Below are positions 28,651-36,412 of a stretch of 64,000 nt of DNA, piece after piece. Position numbers and translations under genes: made by a program. How positions within the stretch are numbered: position 1 is the stretch's first letter; every line of letters starts with the position of its first letter. This DNA comes from Acinetobacter wuhouensis (lineage in GTDB: Bacteria > Pseudomonadota > Gammaproteobacteria > Pseudomonadales > Moraxellaceae): NCBI RefSeq assembly GCF_001696605.3, contig NZ_CP031716.1, positions 620,001-684,000 on the forward strand, written 5' to 3'. The notes beneath the pieces were generated by a model that saw only the letters and a program-made list of their open reading frames with translations, had not been told where the DNA came from and did not search any database.

Positions 28651-28875
28651 TCATCTCGAACGCAGTGTTAATGCACCAATGAATAGCAAGATCAGAACTC
28701 CACCAATAAATTTACCCACTGATGGAAAAAGCATTGCTGGCCAAACTAAGCCTTGACCGATATTGAACATAAACGGCTTATAGCTATATTGCCCCCAAAA
28801 ATGTTGATAGACTGCGAAGAAGAAACCAATGGTCAGATAGCCACCAATTAAAGCTGTTTTAATACTTGAATTCAT
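28651..28875 (-). CDS. small two-helix membrane protein
   Basis: A 74-aa hydrophobic protein with helices at about residues 7-25 and 53-70, separated by a polar aromatic loop (HFWGQYSYKPFMF), ending in TLRSR. Its ATG overlaps the stop of the upstream 44-aa gene as ATGA, so translation is probably coupled. No family recognised. Confidence 0.65.
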   Translation of the reverse strand: MNSSIKTALIGGYLTIGFFFAVYQHFWGQYSYKPFMFNIGQGLVWPAMLFPSVGKFIGGVLILLFIGALTLRSR

Positions 28876-29006
28876 TTTTTACCCCCACCTACAGCAAAGT
28901 TAACCAGTAACATAAATAGACCCAGTAAAATCATAAAACCAATAAAGGGTAAGCCTAGAAATGCTACGATGATGATGACAACGATAATGCCTGCAATGAC
29001 ACGCAT
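28872..29006 (-). CDS. 44-aa hydrophobic miniprotein
   Basis: ATG at 29006 with a GAGGG ribosome site 8 bases upstream, stop TGA at 28872. The sequence is almost entirely hydrophobic (RVIAGIIVVIIIVAFLG, then MILLGLFMLLV) and ends NFAVGGGKK: two short helices or one hairpin. It lies between the lipoprotein gene (3-bp gap) and the 74-aa gene (4-bp ATGA overlap), which is strong evidence that it is real in spite of its size. Confidence 0.65.
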   Translation of the reverse strand: MRVIAGIIVVIIIVAFLGLPFIGFMILLGLFMLLVNFAVGGGKK

Positions 29007-29009
29007 GAC

Positions 29010-29267
29010 TTATTCCCTCATACACTGAAGACTGCTTTGTACCATGTCGTTTTGGAAGGACTCGGTTTGGCTCAGGGTGTAGAGGTTATTTTTGAAACCA
29101 TCTTCCCCATATTTGCCTTCAAGTTTTTTATAGACGCATTTACAGACAGAGCGTTCCATACCTGTAGACTGACATCCTCCGAGAAATTCTCGTTCAGCCT
29201 GACTGGCACAGCCCAGTATCATGAGTGAACAACCCATGATTAAAATAGATGTGTGAATTTTCATCAT
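29010..29267 (-). CDS. small lipoprotein
   Basis: An 85-aa protein with a lipoprotein signal peptide ending LMILGCAS (lipobox Cys about residue 19) and a short mature part with a Cys-rich segment, CQSTG-(4)-VCKC, then a helical YKKLEGKYGEDGF stretch and a final Cys. The mature domain has four cysteines that could form two disulphides. It is first in a tightly packed minus-strand operon with the two hydrophobic miniproteins and the DUF1566 gene. The second Met of the MMK start may be the true one. Confidence 0.65.
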   Translation of the reverse strand: MMKIHTSILIMGCSLMILGCASQAEREFLGGCQSTGMERSVCKCVYKKLEGKYGEDGFKNNLYTLSQTESFQNDMVQSSLQCMRE

Positions 29268-29813
29268 TACCCCTAATTTATTGTTTTTGCTTATTTAAGA
29301 GTTGATCATCTCAACGGTAGTTCGAATTAAAAAGACAAAGGTGTCCTATTCCAAGGACAAGTAAGTCTTAGATTGAATGTCTGTTGAATGAAAAACTAAG
29401 TGCTATGCCAAATGCAGGGCAACAAACTTATAGGGCTTTAGAGAAAAGAGTAAAGAAAGATAATGCTTAGTCATGGTAATGACTCCTTTGGGTATAAAGA
29501 AGTTTCACCAGATTACTGTCAAATAATGGTGGCGAAACGAAAAGGGGTTGACAGACTGATACCCAAAAAGATCAGCACACCCGAAGGTGTCCCCCTCCCG
29601 TTCCACCGCAGAGGGGGAGACGCAGGGTAGCCCACCAAAAAGTGAAACTTTTTAGCGTGCTTTGGGTAAACGGTCTGTCAAAACCGACTGACAATGTAGG
29701 TCAGCAGGCAAAGGATAATCTGACGGTAGGGCTTAGTCAATGCCACATTTCAAAAGTGGGAAGCACTTTTTGAAGAATGGAATTGTATTAAGTACCTAAT
29801 TAATTTACATGAA
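29268..29813. other. 546-bp gene-free, hairpin-rich region
   Basis: No open frame of note. Hairpins follow each other: GTTGA/TCAAC (29301-29315), GTCC/GGAC (29343-29357), AGTCAT-GGTA-ATGACT (29469-29484), the cloverleaf element (29548-29681), CTGAC/GTCAG (29688-29704) and TTCAAAAGTG/CACTTTTTGAA (29749-29774). The middle part is visibly richer in GC than its surroundings. It lies upstream of the minus-strand miniprotein operon and downstream of the convergent 350-aa gene. Possible roles are a replication or transfer origin, or a structured RNA. Confidence 0.6.
29548..29681. ncRNA. candidate cloverleaf structured RNA or origin element
   Basis: An outer stem TTGACAGAC (29548-29556) pairs with GTCTGTCAA (29673-29681), and after a small internal loop TACCCAAA (29560-29567) pairs with TTTGGGTA (29661-29668). 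The enclosed 93 nt contain three hairpins: ACACC-CGAA-GGTGT (29577-29590), CCCCCTC/GAGGGGG (29591-29597 with 29611-29617) and AAAAAGT-GAA-ACTTTTT (29637-29653). All stems are perfect. The strand and the question RNA versus DNA cannot be decided. It is not a tRNA: there is no T-loop or CCA end. Confidence 0.45.
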
Positions 29814-30821
29814 TTAAGATGAAATAATGATAGTTGATTTTTTATTAAGCTTAAATGTAAGCAACTTAATATTGAGTCGCTTTAACGTATCTTGTAGATC
29901 TTGAGCCAACTCTTGATCATAAGGTAGTACAAGAGTTCTTTGGCATTCATTGGATACGCCATGAACCATTAATTGACCTATAGCAGTATATATATTAGTA
30001 CGGTTTGAGTTTGTTTTGACTTCATATACTTCAACAAGGTTATTATCAATGGCAACCCCTAGATCAATATACAAATTTTTCACCAAATGGCTTTTATCTG
30101 GAAGTGAATTTGCACTGCGCCATTTATAAACCGCATCGACAATTTCTCCATGCCTTGAAATATAATCAATTTCTTCTGAACGCTTTCCTTGGCGTTGCCC
30201 ATGTGATTCTGAATAGAAATCAGAAAATTCTTTTTTCTTTTTTTGAAATTCTGGTGATGTTAATTCACCATCACGTACCGCTTGTTTGAAATTTGCAATA
30301 TTGTTGATATAGAAGATAGCAGGTTGAGTAACGGCTATACCTTGAACAGGCATAACCACGATTCCTTCTTTAACATTACCTAATGAATCTAAAACTTCAA
30401 TAGGTTGCTGATTACTCCATGCTAAAAATGCTTCTTTACCAACGCCTTCCGTTCCACCACCGACGCGACCTGAATGCATTAAATAGACGGAACCAGTTTC
30501 ACTATCACGTGCAAAGAAGCCTGCAATTCTATCATTACGACCTTTATATACCGTATTAATCTCTACTGAAATATCTAGACTTGAACTATTACTAAGTAAA
30601 CCAAACCAGTTTAAACGACGTGGATTAAGAACATCCTTTCCATTATGATCTGTTGACCAGAACCAATAAGTTCCATCAGATTGCACTTGTGCATCAAATA
30701 CAGTACCACCAGGATAGCCAATATTTTTTTTAATTTCTTTTTTAAAATCACGGCGAATTGAACGCTCTAAATCCTGTTGTGCTTTATTAATTTCTTCTCT
30801 TGATTCGATGAGTGTAAACAT
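29814..30821 (-). CDS. putative PD-(D/E)XK-fold protein, function unknown
   Basis: The C-terminal third reads LYIDLGVAIDNNLVEVYEVKTNSNRTNIYTAIGQLMVHG. This Asp ... EVKT ... GQL arrangement is the usual look of a PD-(D/E)XK nuclease core with the helix-borne Gln. The N-terminal part has GTYWFWSTDHNGKDVLNPRRLNWFG and a FFARDSETG(S)VYLMHSGRVGGG block, a beta-rich domain I cannot name. I prefer the Met at 30821 (MFTLIESREEIN), 335 aa; the frame is open to 30866. It could be a stand-alone restriction-like or anti-phage gene, divergent from the DUF932 gene. Confidence 0.55.
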   Translation of the reverse strand: MFTLIESREEINKAQQDLERSIRRDFKKEIKKNIGYPGGTVFDAQVQSDGTYWFWSTDHNGKDVLNPRRLNWFGLLSNSSSLDISVEINTVYKGRNDRIAGFFARDSETGSVYLMHSGRVGGGTEGVGKEAFLAWSNQQPIEVLDSLGNVKEGIVVMPVQGIAVTQPAIFYINNIANFKQAVRDGELTSPEFQKKKKEFSDFYSESHGQRQGKRSEEIDYISRHGEIVDAVYKWRSANSLPDKSHLVKNLYIDLGVAIDNNLVEVYEVKTNSNRTNIYTAIGQLMVHGVSNECQRTLVLPYDQELAQDLQDTLKRLNIKLLTFKLNKKSTIIISS

Positions 30822-30934
30822 AAAGTTAATCCATAGTCTTATTGTATAATGGTGAATAATAATCACAAAAAATCAAAATAATTTCAAATATATATTACCT
30901 AAGTGAATAATCAATTTCATTGGAGTAATTTAGT

Positions 30935-31996
30935 ATGGCACATTTAATAGAACAAATGGCATACGTTGGGCAAACCCCTTGGCATGGCTTAGGCAACCAA
31001 CTTTCTCAAAACCAACCGATTGAAGTATGGGCACAACAAGCAGGCATGGATTGGCGTATTGAATCCTCCGATGTCAGCTATATGGCACAAAACGAACGTG
31101 GGCAAAGCATTATCATGCCCTATGAAGAGCAACGGGTTTTATACCGCTCAGACACCCATGCACCATTATCAGTGGTCAGTCAACGCTACCAAGAAGTTCA
31201 ACCCAAACAGATTCTTGAATTCTATCGAGATTTGACTGAACAATCAGGTTTTGAATTGGAAACCGCAGGCGTTCTTAAAGGTGGCAAGAAGTTCTGGGCA
31301 TTGGCGAGAACAGGACAAACTTCCTCACTCAAAGGCAAAGATGTGAGTAATGGCTACATACTCTTAGCCACCGCTTGTGATGGTACACTCGCCACCACTG
31401 CACAATTCACTTCAATCCGTGTGGTGTGTAACAATACTTTAGCTATTGCACTGAAAGGACAAAACAGTAGTACAGGCGTAGTCAAAGTACCACATAGCAC
31501 CAAATTTGATGCAGATAAGATCAAACAACAGCTTGGCATTTCAATTCGTGCATGGGATGAACACAGCTATGAAATGAAACAACTGAGTCAACGCAAAGTG
31601 ACCCAACAAGAAGCAGCTGCTTACTTTGATGCTGTATTTAACAATACCAATCTTAGTCAAGCAGAACAGGATGAAGGCATCATTCAGTTTTATCGCAATG
31701 TAGCGAATCAAACTGAGTCCACTAAAACTGAACTAGCCAAAACAGACTCAAGCAAAGCTGAACCGAATGGACGAGCTATGTCGAAAGTCATGACCATGTT
31801 CAATGGACATGGAAGAGGGGCAGAACTCAGTTCAGCCAAAGACACAGCCTATGGCTTACTGTGTTCCATCACCGAGTTTGCTGATCATGAACGTCGTGCC
31901 ATGAGTCAAGATCACCGTCTTGATTCAGCTTGGTTCGGTGCAGGGGCAGGCTTGAAACAACGTGGTTTAGAACAAGCATTAAGGATGATTGTTTAA
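30935..31996 (+). CDS. DUF932 phage/plasmid-like protein
   Basis: The 353-aa protein matches DUF932 (TIGR03299-type): it begins MAHLIEQMAYVGQTPWHGLG, then has YRSDTHAPLSVVSQRYQEVQP, the strand LATACDGTLATTAQFTSIRVVCNNTLAIAL, and ends with an FNGHGRGAELSSAKDTAYGLL block. DUF932 proteins occur on phages, plasmids and islands next to recombination exonucleases. A single-strand annealing or recombination-partner role is often suggested but not settled here. A terminator follows at 32061. Confidence 0.88.
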   Translation: MAHLIEQMAYVGQTPWHGLGNQLSQNQPIEVWAQQAGMDWRIESSDVSYMAQNERGQSIIMPYEEQRVLYRSDTHAPLSVVSQRYQEVQPKQILEFYRDLTEQSGFELETAGVLKGGKKFWALARTGQTSSLKGKDVSNGYILLATACDGTLATTAQFTSIRVVCNNTLAIALKGQNSSTGVVKVPHSTKFDADKIKQQLGISIRAWDEHSYEMKQLSQRKVTQQEAAAYFDAVFNNTNLSQAEQDEGIIQFYRNVANQTESTKTELAKTDSSKAEPNGRAMSKVMTMFNGHGRGAELSSAKDTAYGLLCSITEFADHERRAMSQDHRLDSAWFGAGAGLKQRGLEQALRMIV

Positions 31997-32060
31997 TAGC
32001 CTAAGTAGCCCAACTGATTCAATACCACATTTTAATATTTTAAATTAATTAAGCAAATCA

Positions 32061-32089
32061 AAGCTGTGTCTACGGACACAGCTTTTTTT
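32061..32089 (+). terminator. Rho-independent terminator after the DUF932 gene
   Basis: AAGCTGTGTC-TACG-GACACAGCTT followed by TTTTTA, a 10-bp perfect stem. Confidence 0.93.
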
Positions 32090-32127
32090 ATGCCCAAATT
32101 TTAAAAAAATACCAGAGGAATACTTAT

Positions 32128-33180
32128 ATGCAATCTATTACCCCGTTAACTCCATCCCCACATCTCAATCGTGCTACACAACCTTTTATTGCCCCGAAAT
32201 TCTTTACCGCCAAACGCTTAGTGAATACAAAACATATGAGCCAAGCAGAATGGCTAGAGGTTCGAAGACAAGGTATAGGCAGTAGTGATTGTGCAGCAGC
32301 GTGTGGACTCAATCCCTATATGTCGATGCTAGAACTTTGGATGATCAAAACAGGACGCATCCAACAAAACATTGAAGATGAAAGTGAAGGACATGCACCC
32401 CTATATTGGGGCAAACGTCTTGAACCTCTAGTTGCTGAATACTACAGCATGCACACCAACAACAAAGTCCGTCGCATCAATGCTGTTCTACAACATCCCG
32501 AAGCTGACAAATACTTTATGTTGGCAAACTTAGATTACTCAGTAGTCGGAAGTGATGAAGTCCAAGTCTTAGAATGCAAAACCGCAGGGGAATACGGCGC
32601 AAAACTTTGGCGAGATGGTGTGCCTTTATACGTGCTGTGCCAAGTCCAACACCAATTGGCGGTGACAGGTAAGAAAGCAGCACATATCTGTGTACTGATC
32701 TGTGGGCATGAAACCCGAATCTTTAAAGTGACCCGTTCAGAATCGGTGATCCAACATATCATCAATGCCGAACGTTACTTCTGGGAATGTGTAGAAAATG
32801 ATACCCCACCTGATGCAGATGCCAGTGAATCCGCAGGCAAAGCACTACAACTACTATATCCCGAGCATATCCCACTCAGTACCACTGACTTGTCCGAGGA
32901 TGAACAAGCCAATCAACAGTTTGAACAATTGCTTCAAGCGCGTAACCAAATTGAAAAGCATCAACAAAACTTTGATCAGCTTAAACATCAACTACAAGCT
33001 AAGATGCAAAATGTAGAACGAGCAACATTCACCAATGGTTCGGTGACGTGGAAAAAGTCTAAGGACTCTATCAGCTTAGATAGCAAGGCATTACTCAAAC
33101 AACACCCTGAATATCTCAGGCAATTTCCACACAACAAGCAAGGCTCACGACGTTTCAATATCTACAGCAACGATGATTGA
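32128..33180 (+). CDS. YqaJ-family viral recombinase exonuclease
   Basis: A 350-aa protein with the YqaJ pattern: RRQGIGSSDCAAACGLNPYMSMLELW near residue 48, LANLDYSV(5)EVQVLECKTAGEYG (the D ... ExK catalytic core of the lambda-exonuclease/RecB-like PD-(D/E)XK fold) and CQVQHQLAVTGKKAAHICVLI. A helical, Gln-rich C-terminal part (about 265-320) is probably coiled coil. It degrades one strand of DNA ends so that an annealing protein can pair them. It lies between the DUF932 gene and the gene at 33384, a set that recurs on Acinetobacter islands and plasmids. Confidence 0.9.
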   Translation: MQSITPLTPSPHLNRATQPFIAPKFFTAKRLVNTKHMSQAEWLEVRRQGIGSSDCAAACGLNPYMSMLELWMIKTGRIQQNIEDESEGHAPLYWGKRLEPLVAEYYSMHTNNKVRRINAVLQHPEADKYFMLANLDYSVVGSDEVQVLECKTAGEYGAKLWRDGVPLYVLCQVQHQLAVTGKKAAHICVLICGHETRIFKVTRSESVIQHIINAERYFWECVENDTPPDADASESAGKALQLLYPEHIPLSTTDLSEDEQANQQFEQLLQARNQIEKHQQNFDQLKHQLQAKMQNVERATFTNGSVTWKKSKDSISLDSKALLKQHPEYLRQFPHNKQGSRRFNIYSNDD

Positions 33181-33228
33181 AACAAAATTAGCCTAAGCAA
33201 CATAGATCTTCAGCAAAACTCAAATGAC

Positions 33229-33284
33229 AAAAACCGCTCCCCGCCCTCTACTAAAAAGCAGAGGGCAAAACGGTCGCGGTTTTC
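33229..33284. repeat. nested inverted repeat
   Basis: Outer arms AAAACCGC (33230-33237) and GCGGTTTT (33276-33283) enclose GCCCTCT (33243-33249) and AGAGGGC (33260-33266). It lacks a long T run, so it is not a typical terminator. It lies between yqaJ and the next module gene and may be an attenuator, a protein site or a small structured RNA. Confidence 0.6.
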
Positions 33285-33383
33285 GTTGCTAAAAATTTAT
33301 TTAATTGAATTATTCATTTATGGAACTGTATCTCGTTCATATAGGACGCAATTCTGTAAAAAAATAAATATGAGGAACATATC

Positions 33384-34367
33384 ATGATCAAAGGTTTAGC
33401 AATTACACCGCCAATACTTGGACGAATCAGTATAGGGAAAATTGTCGAAAAGAACGGAAAACGACTCCCTGAGAAGGACGATCAATTCACCATCACCTCG
33501 CAAATCCAAAATAAGGACGGATGGGTAAAACACCCACTTGATGAACAACTTCGAGCGAATCAGCAACAAAATCAGCAACCAAGCCAAAACCAAAGTCAAA
33601 ACCCAAAACTTCGTTCAATCCCAGTACGGATGATCTTTAATGATCCTGAACTGAACCTACGTGCCGAGTACACCTTATTCGACCGACAGACTGGACGACC
33701 TATATGTATTGGCAATGGTGAAACATGTCAACGCCTCACCAATCAAGGAGTAGAACAACATCCATGCCCATCACCTGATCTATGTCCTTTAGCAAAAGGA
33801 GGGAACTGTAAACCTTTCGGGCGATTGCATGTCAATTTAGATGAATCGGATGAACTCGGTACATTTATCTTTAGGACGACGGGCTTTAATAGTATTCGCA
33901 CGCTATCAGCACGACTCAGTTACTACCATGCTGCATCGAATGGTTTACTTTCATGTCTGCCACTGCAATTGACGCTTCGAGGCAAATCCACGACACAAAG
34001 CTATCGTACCCCTGTGTACTACGTGGATTTAACTTTACGTGATGGATTTAATTTGCAACAGGCTATTCAGATGGCGCAAGAGATTGATCAGCAAAGTAAG
34101 CAGAGTGGTTTTAATCAAAGTGCTTTAGATCAGATGGCAAGACAAGGCTTTGCCAATGCACGGGCTGAGGTGAATGGTGAGGAGGGATTGGATTTAGTGG
34201 AGGAGTTTTACAGTGAAGAGAATTCAGATACTGAATCAAATTCTACTGAACAGTTTCAACTTGAAACTACGGCTAGAGACAAAAATAAGCCTAAGCTGAA
34301 TCAAGGTGAGGGATTTGTACAGGATATTCAGCAGGGATTGCAGGGAAGTGTGAGGGCAGTGAATTAG
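33384..34367 (+). CDS. 'hydrolase or metal-binding protein' family; Gp3/RDF-like
   Basis: A 327-aa protein with a low-complexity Gln/Asn linker (about residues 56-74), the conserved start of the core VRMIFNDPELNLRAEYTLFD, a Cys cluster (CIGNGETC ... PCPSPDLCPLAKGGNC) that looks metal-binding, then LGTFIFRTTGFNSIRTLSARLSYY and LTLRGKSTTQSYRTPVYYVDLTL. Databases label this family hydrolase or metal-binding protein. The same core resembles the Gp3-like recombination directionality factors of serine-integrase phages. No enzymatic activity is established. The acidic tail is probably disordered. With DUF932 and YqaJ it makes a phage-type recombination module. Confidence 0.75.
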   Translation: MIKGLAITPPILGRISIGKIVEKNGKRLPEKDDQFTITSQIQNKDGWVKHPLDEQLRANQQQNQQPSQNQSQNPKLRSIPVRMIFNDPELNLRAEYTLFDRQTGRPICIGNGETCQRLTNQGVEQHPCPSPDLCPLAKGGNCKPFGRLHVNLDESDELGTFIFRTTGFNSIRTLSARLSYYHAASNGLLSCLPLQLTLRGKSTTQSYRTPVYYVDLTLRDGFNLQQAIQMAQEIDQQSKQSGFNQSALDQMARQGFANARAEVNGEEGLDLVEEFYSEENSDTESNSTEQFQLETTARDKNKPKLNQGEGFVQDIQQGLQGSVRAVN

Positions 34368-34415
34368 ATTATAGAAATTAAAGGACGTCTAGAGTTAATA
34401 AATTTAAAGAAGGGG

Positions 34416-34451
34416 GGAGCTTATGCTCCCAAATTTAACCTTTTTTTTTTG
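34416..34451 (+). terminator. probable terminator of the recombination module
   Basis: GGGAGC-TTAT-GCTCCC stem, then AAATTTAACC and a ten-base T run. The T run is some distance from the stem, so efficiency is uncertain. Confidence 0.5.
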
Positions 34452-34512
34452 TTAAAATGAAATTTCATGTATATTAAGTACGAAGTAAAATTTATAAATA
34501 ATAGGGTCTTAT

Positions 34513-35739
34513 ATGACTGAGGAACTGCCTGATAGTGCAATTTCATCTTGGGGAGGATTTGTCTATCAAGGTAAGATAGCACTTTATCATTCTATTAAGC
34601 TTTTATTGGATGAAAGCTTCGATGGAAAAGAAATCAAGAAATTTGCTTTACAGTTAGATAGTACTGATGACTTTGCCATTTATTCGGATGGTATTGCAAT
34701 ATCGGTTCATCAAGTTAAGGCTAAGGCATCCCCTTATAGATCAGCATTTGAAAAAGCACTAAATAAGTCATCAAAAATATGTATAGATTGTTGCCCTAAT
34801 ACAAAAAGATATTTCCATATCGCTAATGGAATTGATGATTCTAGTGATTATGAAAATGAGAAAAAAGCAATAGTTGAATTTTATAAATATGATGAAGAAT
34901 CTTATTGTAAATTAGATCGAATTGAGGGGGCAATTAAAGAAAAAATAGAAGAATATTTGAATAAAAATTCTTTGGAAAACTCTTTGCAACTTGTAGAGCA
35001 GAAATATCATTATTTATCAGAAATGATTACTTCAAAAGTTATTGAAATTCATTCCTTGATCCATCAGGGAACAAGTCAGAATAGAGCGGCTTATGAAAAT
35101 ACAATTGAAAGTGATTTAATTTTAGAAATCTTAATTACAGACTTTAATTTAGTACAGGATCTTCCATATGAGATGAGAAGGTTGCGAAATCTTTTTGCTG
35201 ATACTTTGGAAAATTATGTATGTGAGAGTAATGAATATTTTACAATACAACAAATAGGCTTATTTAATGAGGTTTTTAAGCATATTTATAAAATGGATGA
35301 TGCTGAGTTAGAATATATAAAACAATCTATCCGCTTATCATCTTCTGATCAAATAAGGAGTGATGATGTAAGTACTTATGCTGAAATCATTACTGATATC
35401 TCAGCTAGTATTGTATTAGTTGATCTTCCTCATTATTCTAAAGAGTTAAAAAAATACTTACCTACAGCCTTGAAATTGCAAGATAGACGTGCTGAATCAT
35501 TTAAAACTAAATTGATAGAACAACTTCGTAGTAATAATTTATTAGTAAAAATTTTATATGAGTACAATATTTTAATATCAGGTAGTGAAGTTCACAAAAA
35601 TATTGAAATTAATGCTTATAATGACAATGTAACACGAATCACTATTGATGATATTGAGGTTGAAAATCATATATTAAAAGAGCTTCCAGTAAAAGTAATT
35701 TGTACCAATACAGCGCAAAGCGAGTTAAATAATGCTTAA
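34513..35739 (+). CDS. ABC-3C system effector/CTD component
   Basis: The 408-aa protein begins with ISSWGGFVYQGKIALYHSIKLL, then FALQLDSTDDFAIYSDGIAISVHQVKAK (residues 45-71). The D53 ... HQVKAK arrangement is a restriction-endonuclease-like core of the type fused to ABC-three-component proteins, and the remaining helical region would be the C-terminal adaptor domain. In ABC-3C systems, defined computationally by Aravind and colleagues, this protein works with a small middle component and an SMC/Rad50-like ATPase. The ATPase is thought to sense invading nucleic acid and release the effector. The three genes here are contiguous and overlapping. Confidence 0.75.
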   Translation: MTEELPDSAISSWGGFVYQGKIALYHSIKLLLDESFDGKEIKKFALQLDSTDDFAIYSDGIAISVHQVKAKASPYRSAFEKALNKSSKICIDCCPNTKRYFHIANGIDDSSDYENEKKAIVEFYKYDEESYCKLDRIEGAIKEKIEEYLNKNSLENSLQLVEQKYHYLSEMITSKVIEIHSLIHQGTSQNRAAYENTIESDLILEILITDFNLVQDLPYEMRRLRNLFADTLENYVCESNEYFTIQQIGLFNEVFKHIYKMDDAELEYIKQSIRLSSSDQIRSDDVSTYAEIITDISASIVLVDLPHYSKELKKYLPTALKLQDRRAESFKTKLIEQLRSNNLLVKILYEYNILISGSEVHKNIEINAYNDNVTRITIDDIEVENHILKELPVKVICTNTAQSELNNA

Positions 35740-36412
35740 AAAAATTATGCATGAAGCTGTGAAAGATTCAGGGTTTATTTTAGAAAAGTCTTCAGATAAT
35801 ACAAATTTTTTCATTAAAGAAAATGGTGGAGCTCAAAGGTACTTAATTGTACATGTCTTAGATCAGCTATTGTCTGTTGAAAGTATTCATGAGCTAATCA
35901 ATGAATCTCTTCCAGATGAAATGCAAAAGCAACCTGCTTTTAAGAAAAATTGTGATTTAATTATTATTTACAAAGTTAATTTTTTAAATGATTTTAATGA
36001 AATTGAAGAACAAGTTTTAGAAATAGAAGAAAACCCTTTTTACTTCAAAAAATATTTTTTTTATTATTCAGATGCTGAAGAAAAACTACTTCTTGGAAAA
36101 AGTTATGAGGATTTTAAGAGTCAAATTAAGAAAATGGATGAGTTTGATGAGTACAAAAAAGATCCTCTAAAACCTTCATTCCATAGTTTGGTTACAAGAT
36201 TGTTTATTAAATTTCCATTTCTAGAAATTCCAAAATTTAGTAAATCATTTCAAAATTTGTTTGATAGTGTAAGTGAAAAAGTAAGTGCTGAAAATTTAGT
36301 CAAAACCTATGATTTGATTGGAAAATATGAAGCAGATAGTATTGATGAAGTTATAGCGGAGTTATTAAGTGAAGAATTGGAAAATATCAAAGCTTCAGAT
36401 TCAAGCATTTAA
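35732..36412 (+). CDS. ABC-3C middle component
   Basis: A 226-aa acidic protein between the effector and the ATPase genes, overlapping the first by 8 bp and the second by 44 bp. It has no membrane helix or enzyme motif. Assignment as the middle component, which in described systems bridges ATPase and effector, rests on position, size and the neighbours. The N-terminal half is alpha/beta (GGAQRYLIVHVLDQL) and the C-terminal half is helical and Lys/Glu-rich. Confidence 0.65.
   Translation: MLKKIMHEAVKDSGFILEKSSDNTNFFIKENGGAQRYLIVHVLDQLLSVESIHELINESLPDEMQKQPAFKKNCDLIIIYKVNFLNDFNEIEEQVLEIEENPFYFKKYFFYYSDAEEKLLLGKSYEDFKSQIKKMDEFDEYKKDPLKPSFHSLVTRLFIKFPFLEIPKFSKSFQNLFDSVSEKVSAENLVKTYDLIGKYEADSIDEVIAELLSEELENIKASDSSI

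Noticed and set aside
29548..29681. Cloverleaf as a degenerate tRNA or tmRNA
   Set aside because: No T-loop consensus, no acceptor/CCA end and no plausible anticodon arm; the outer stems are interrupted and 134 nt is too long.
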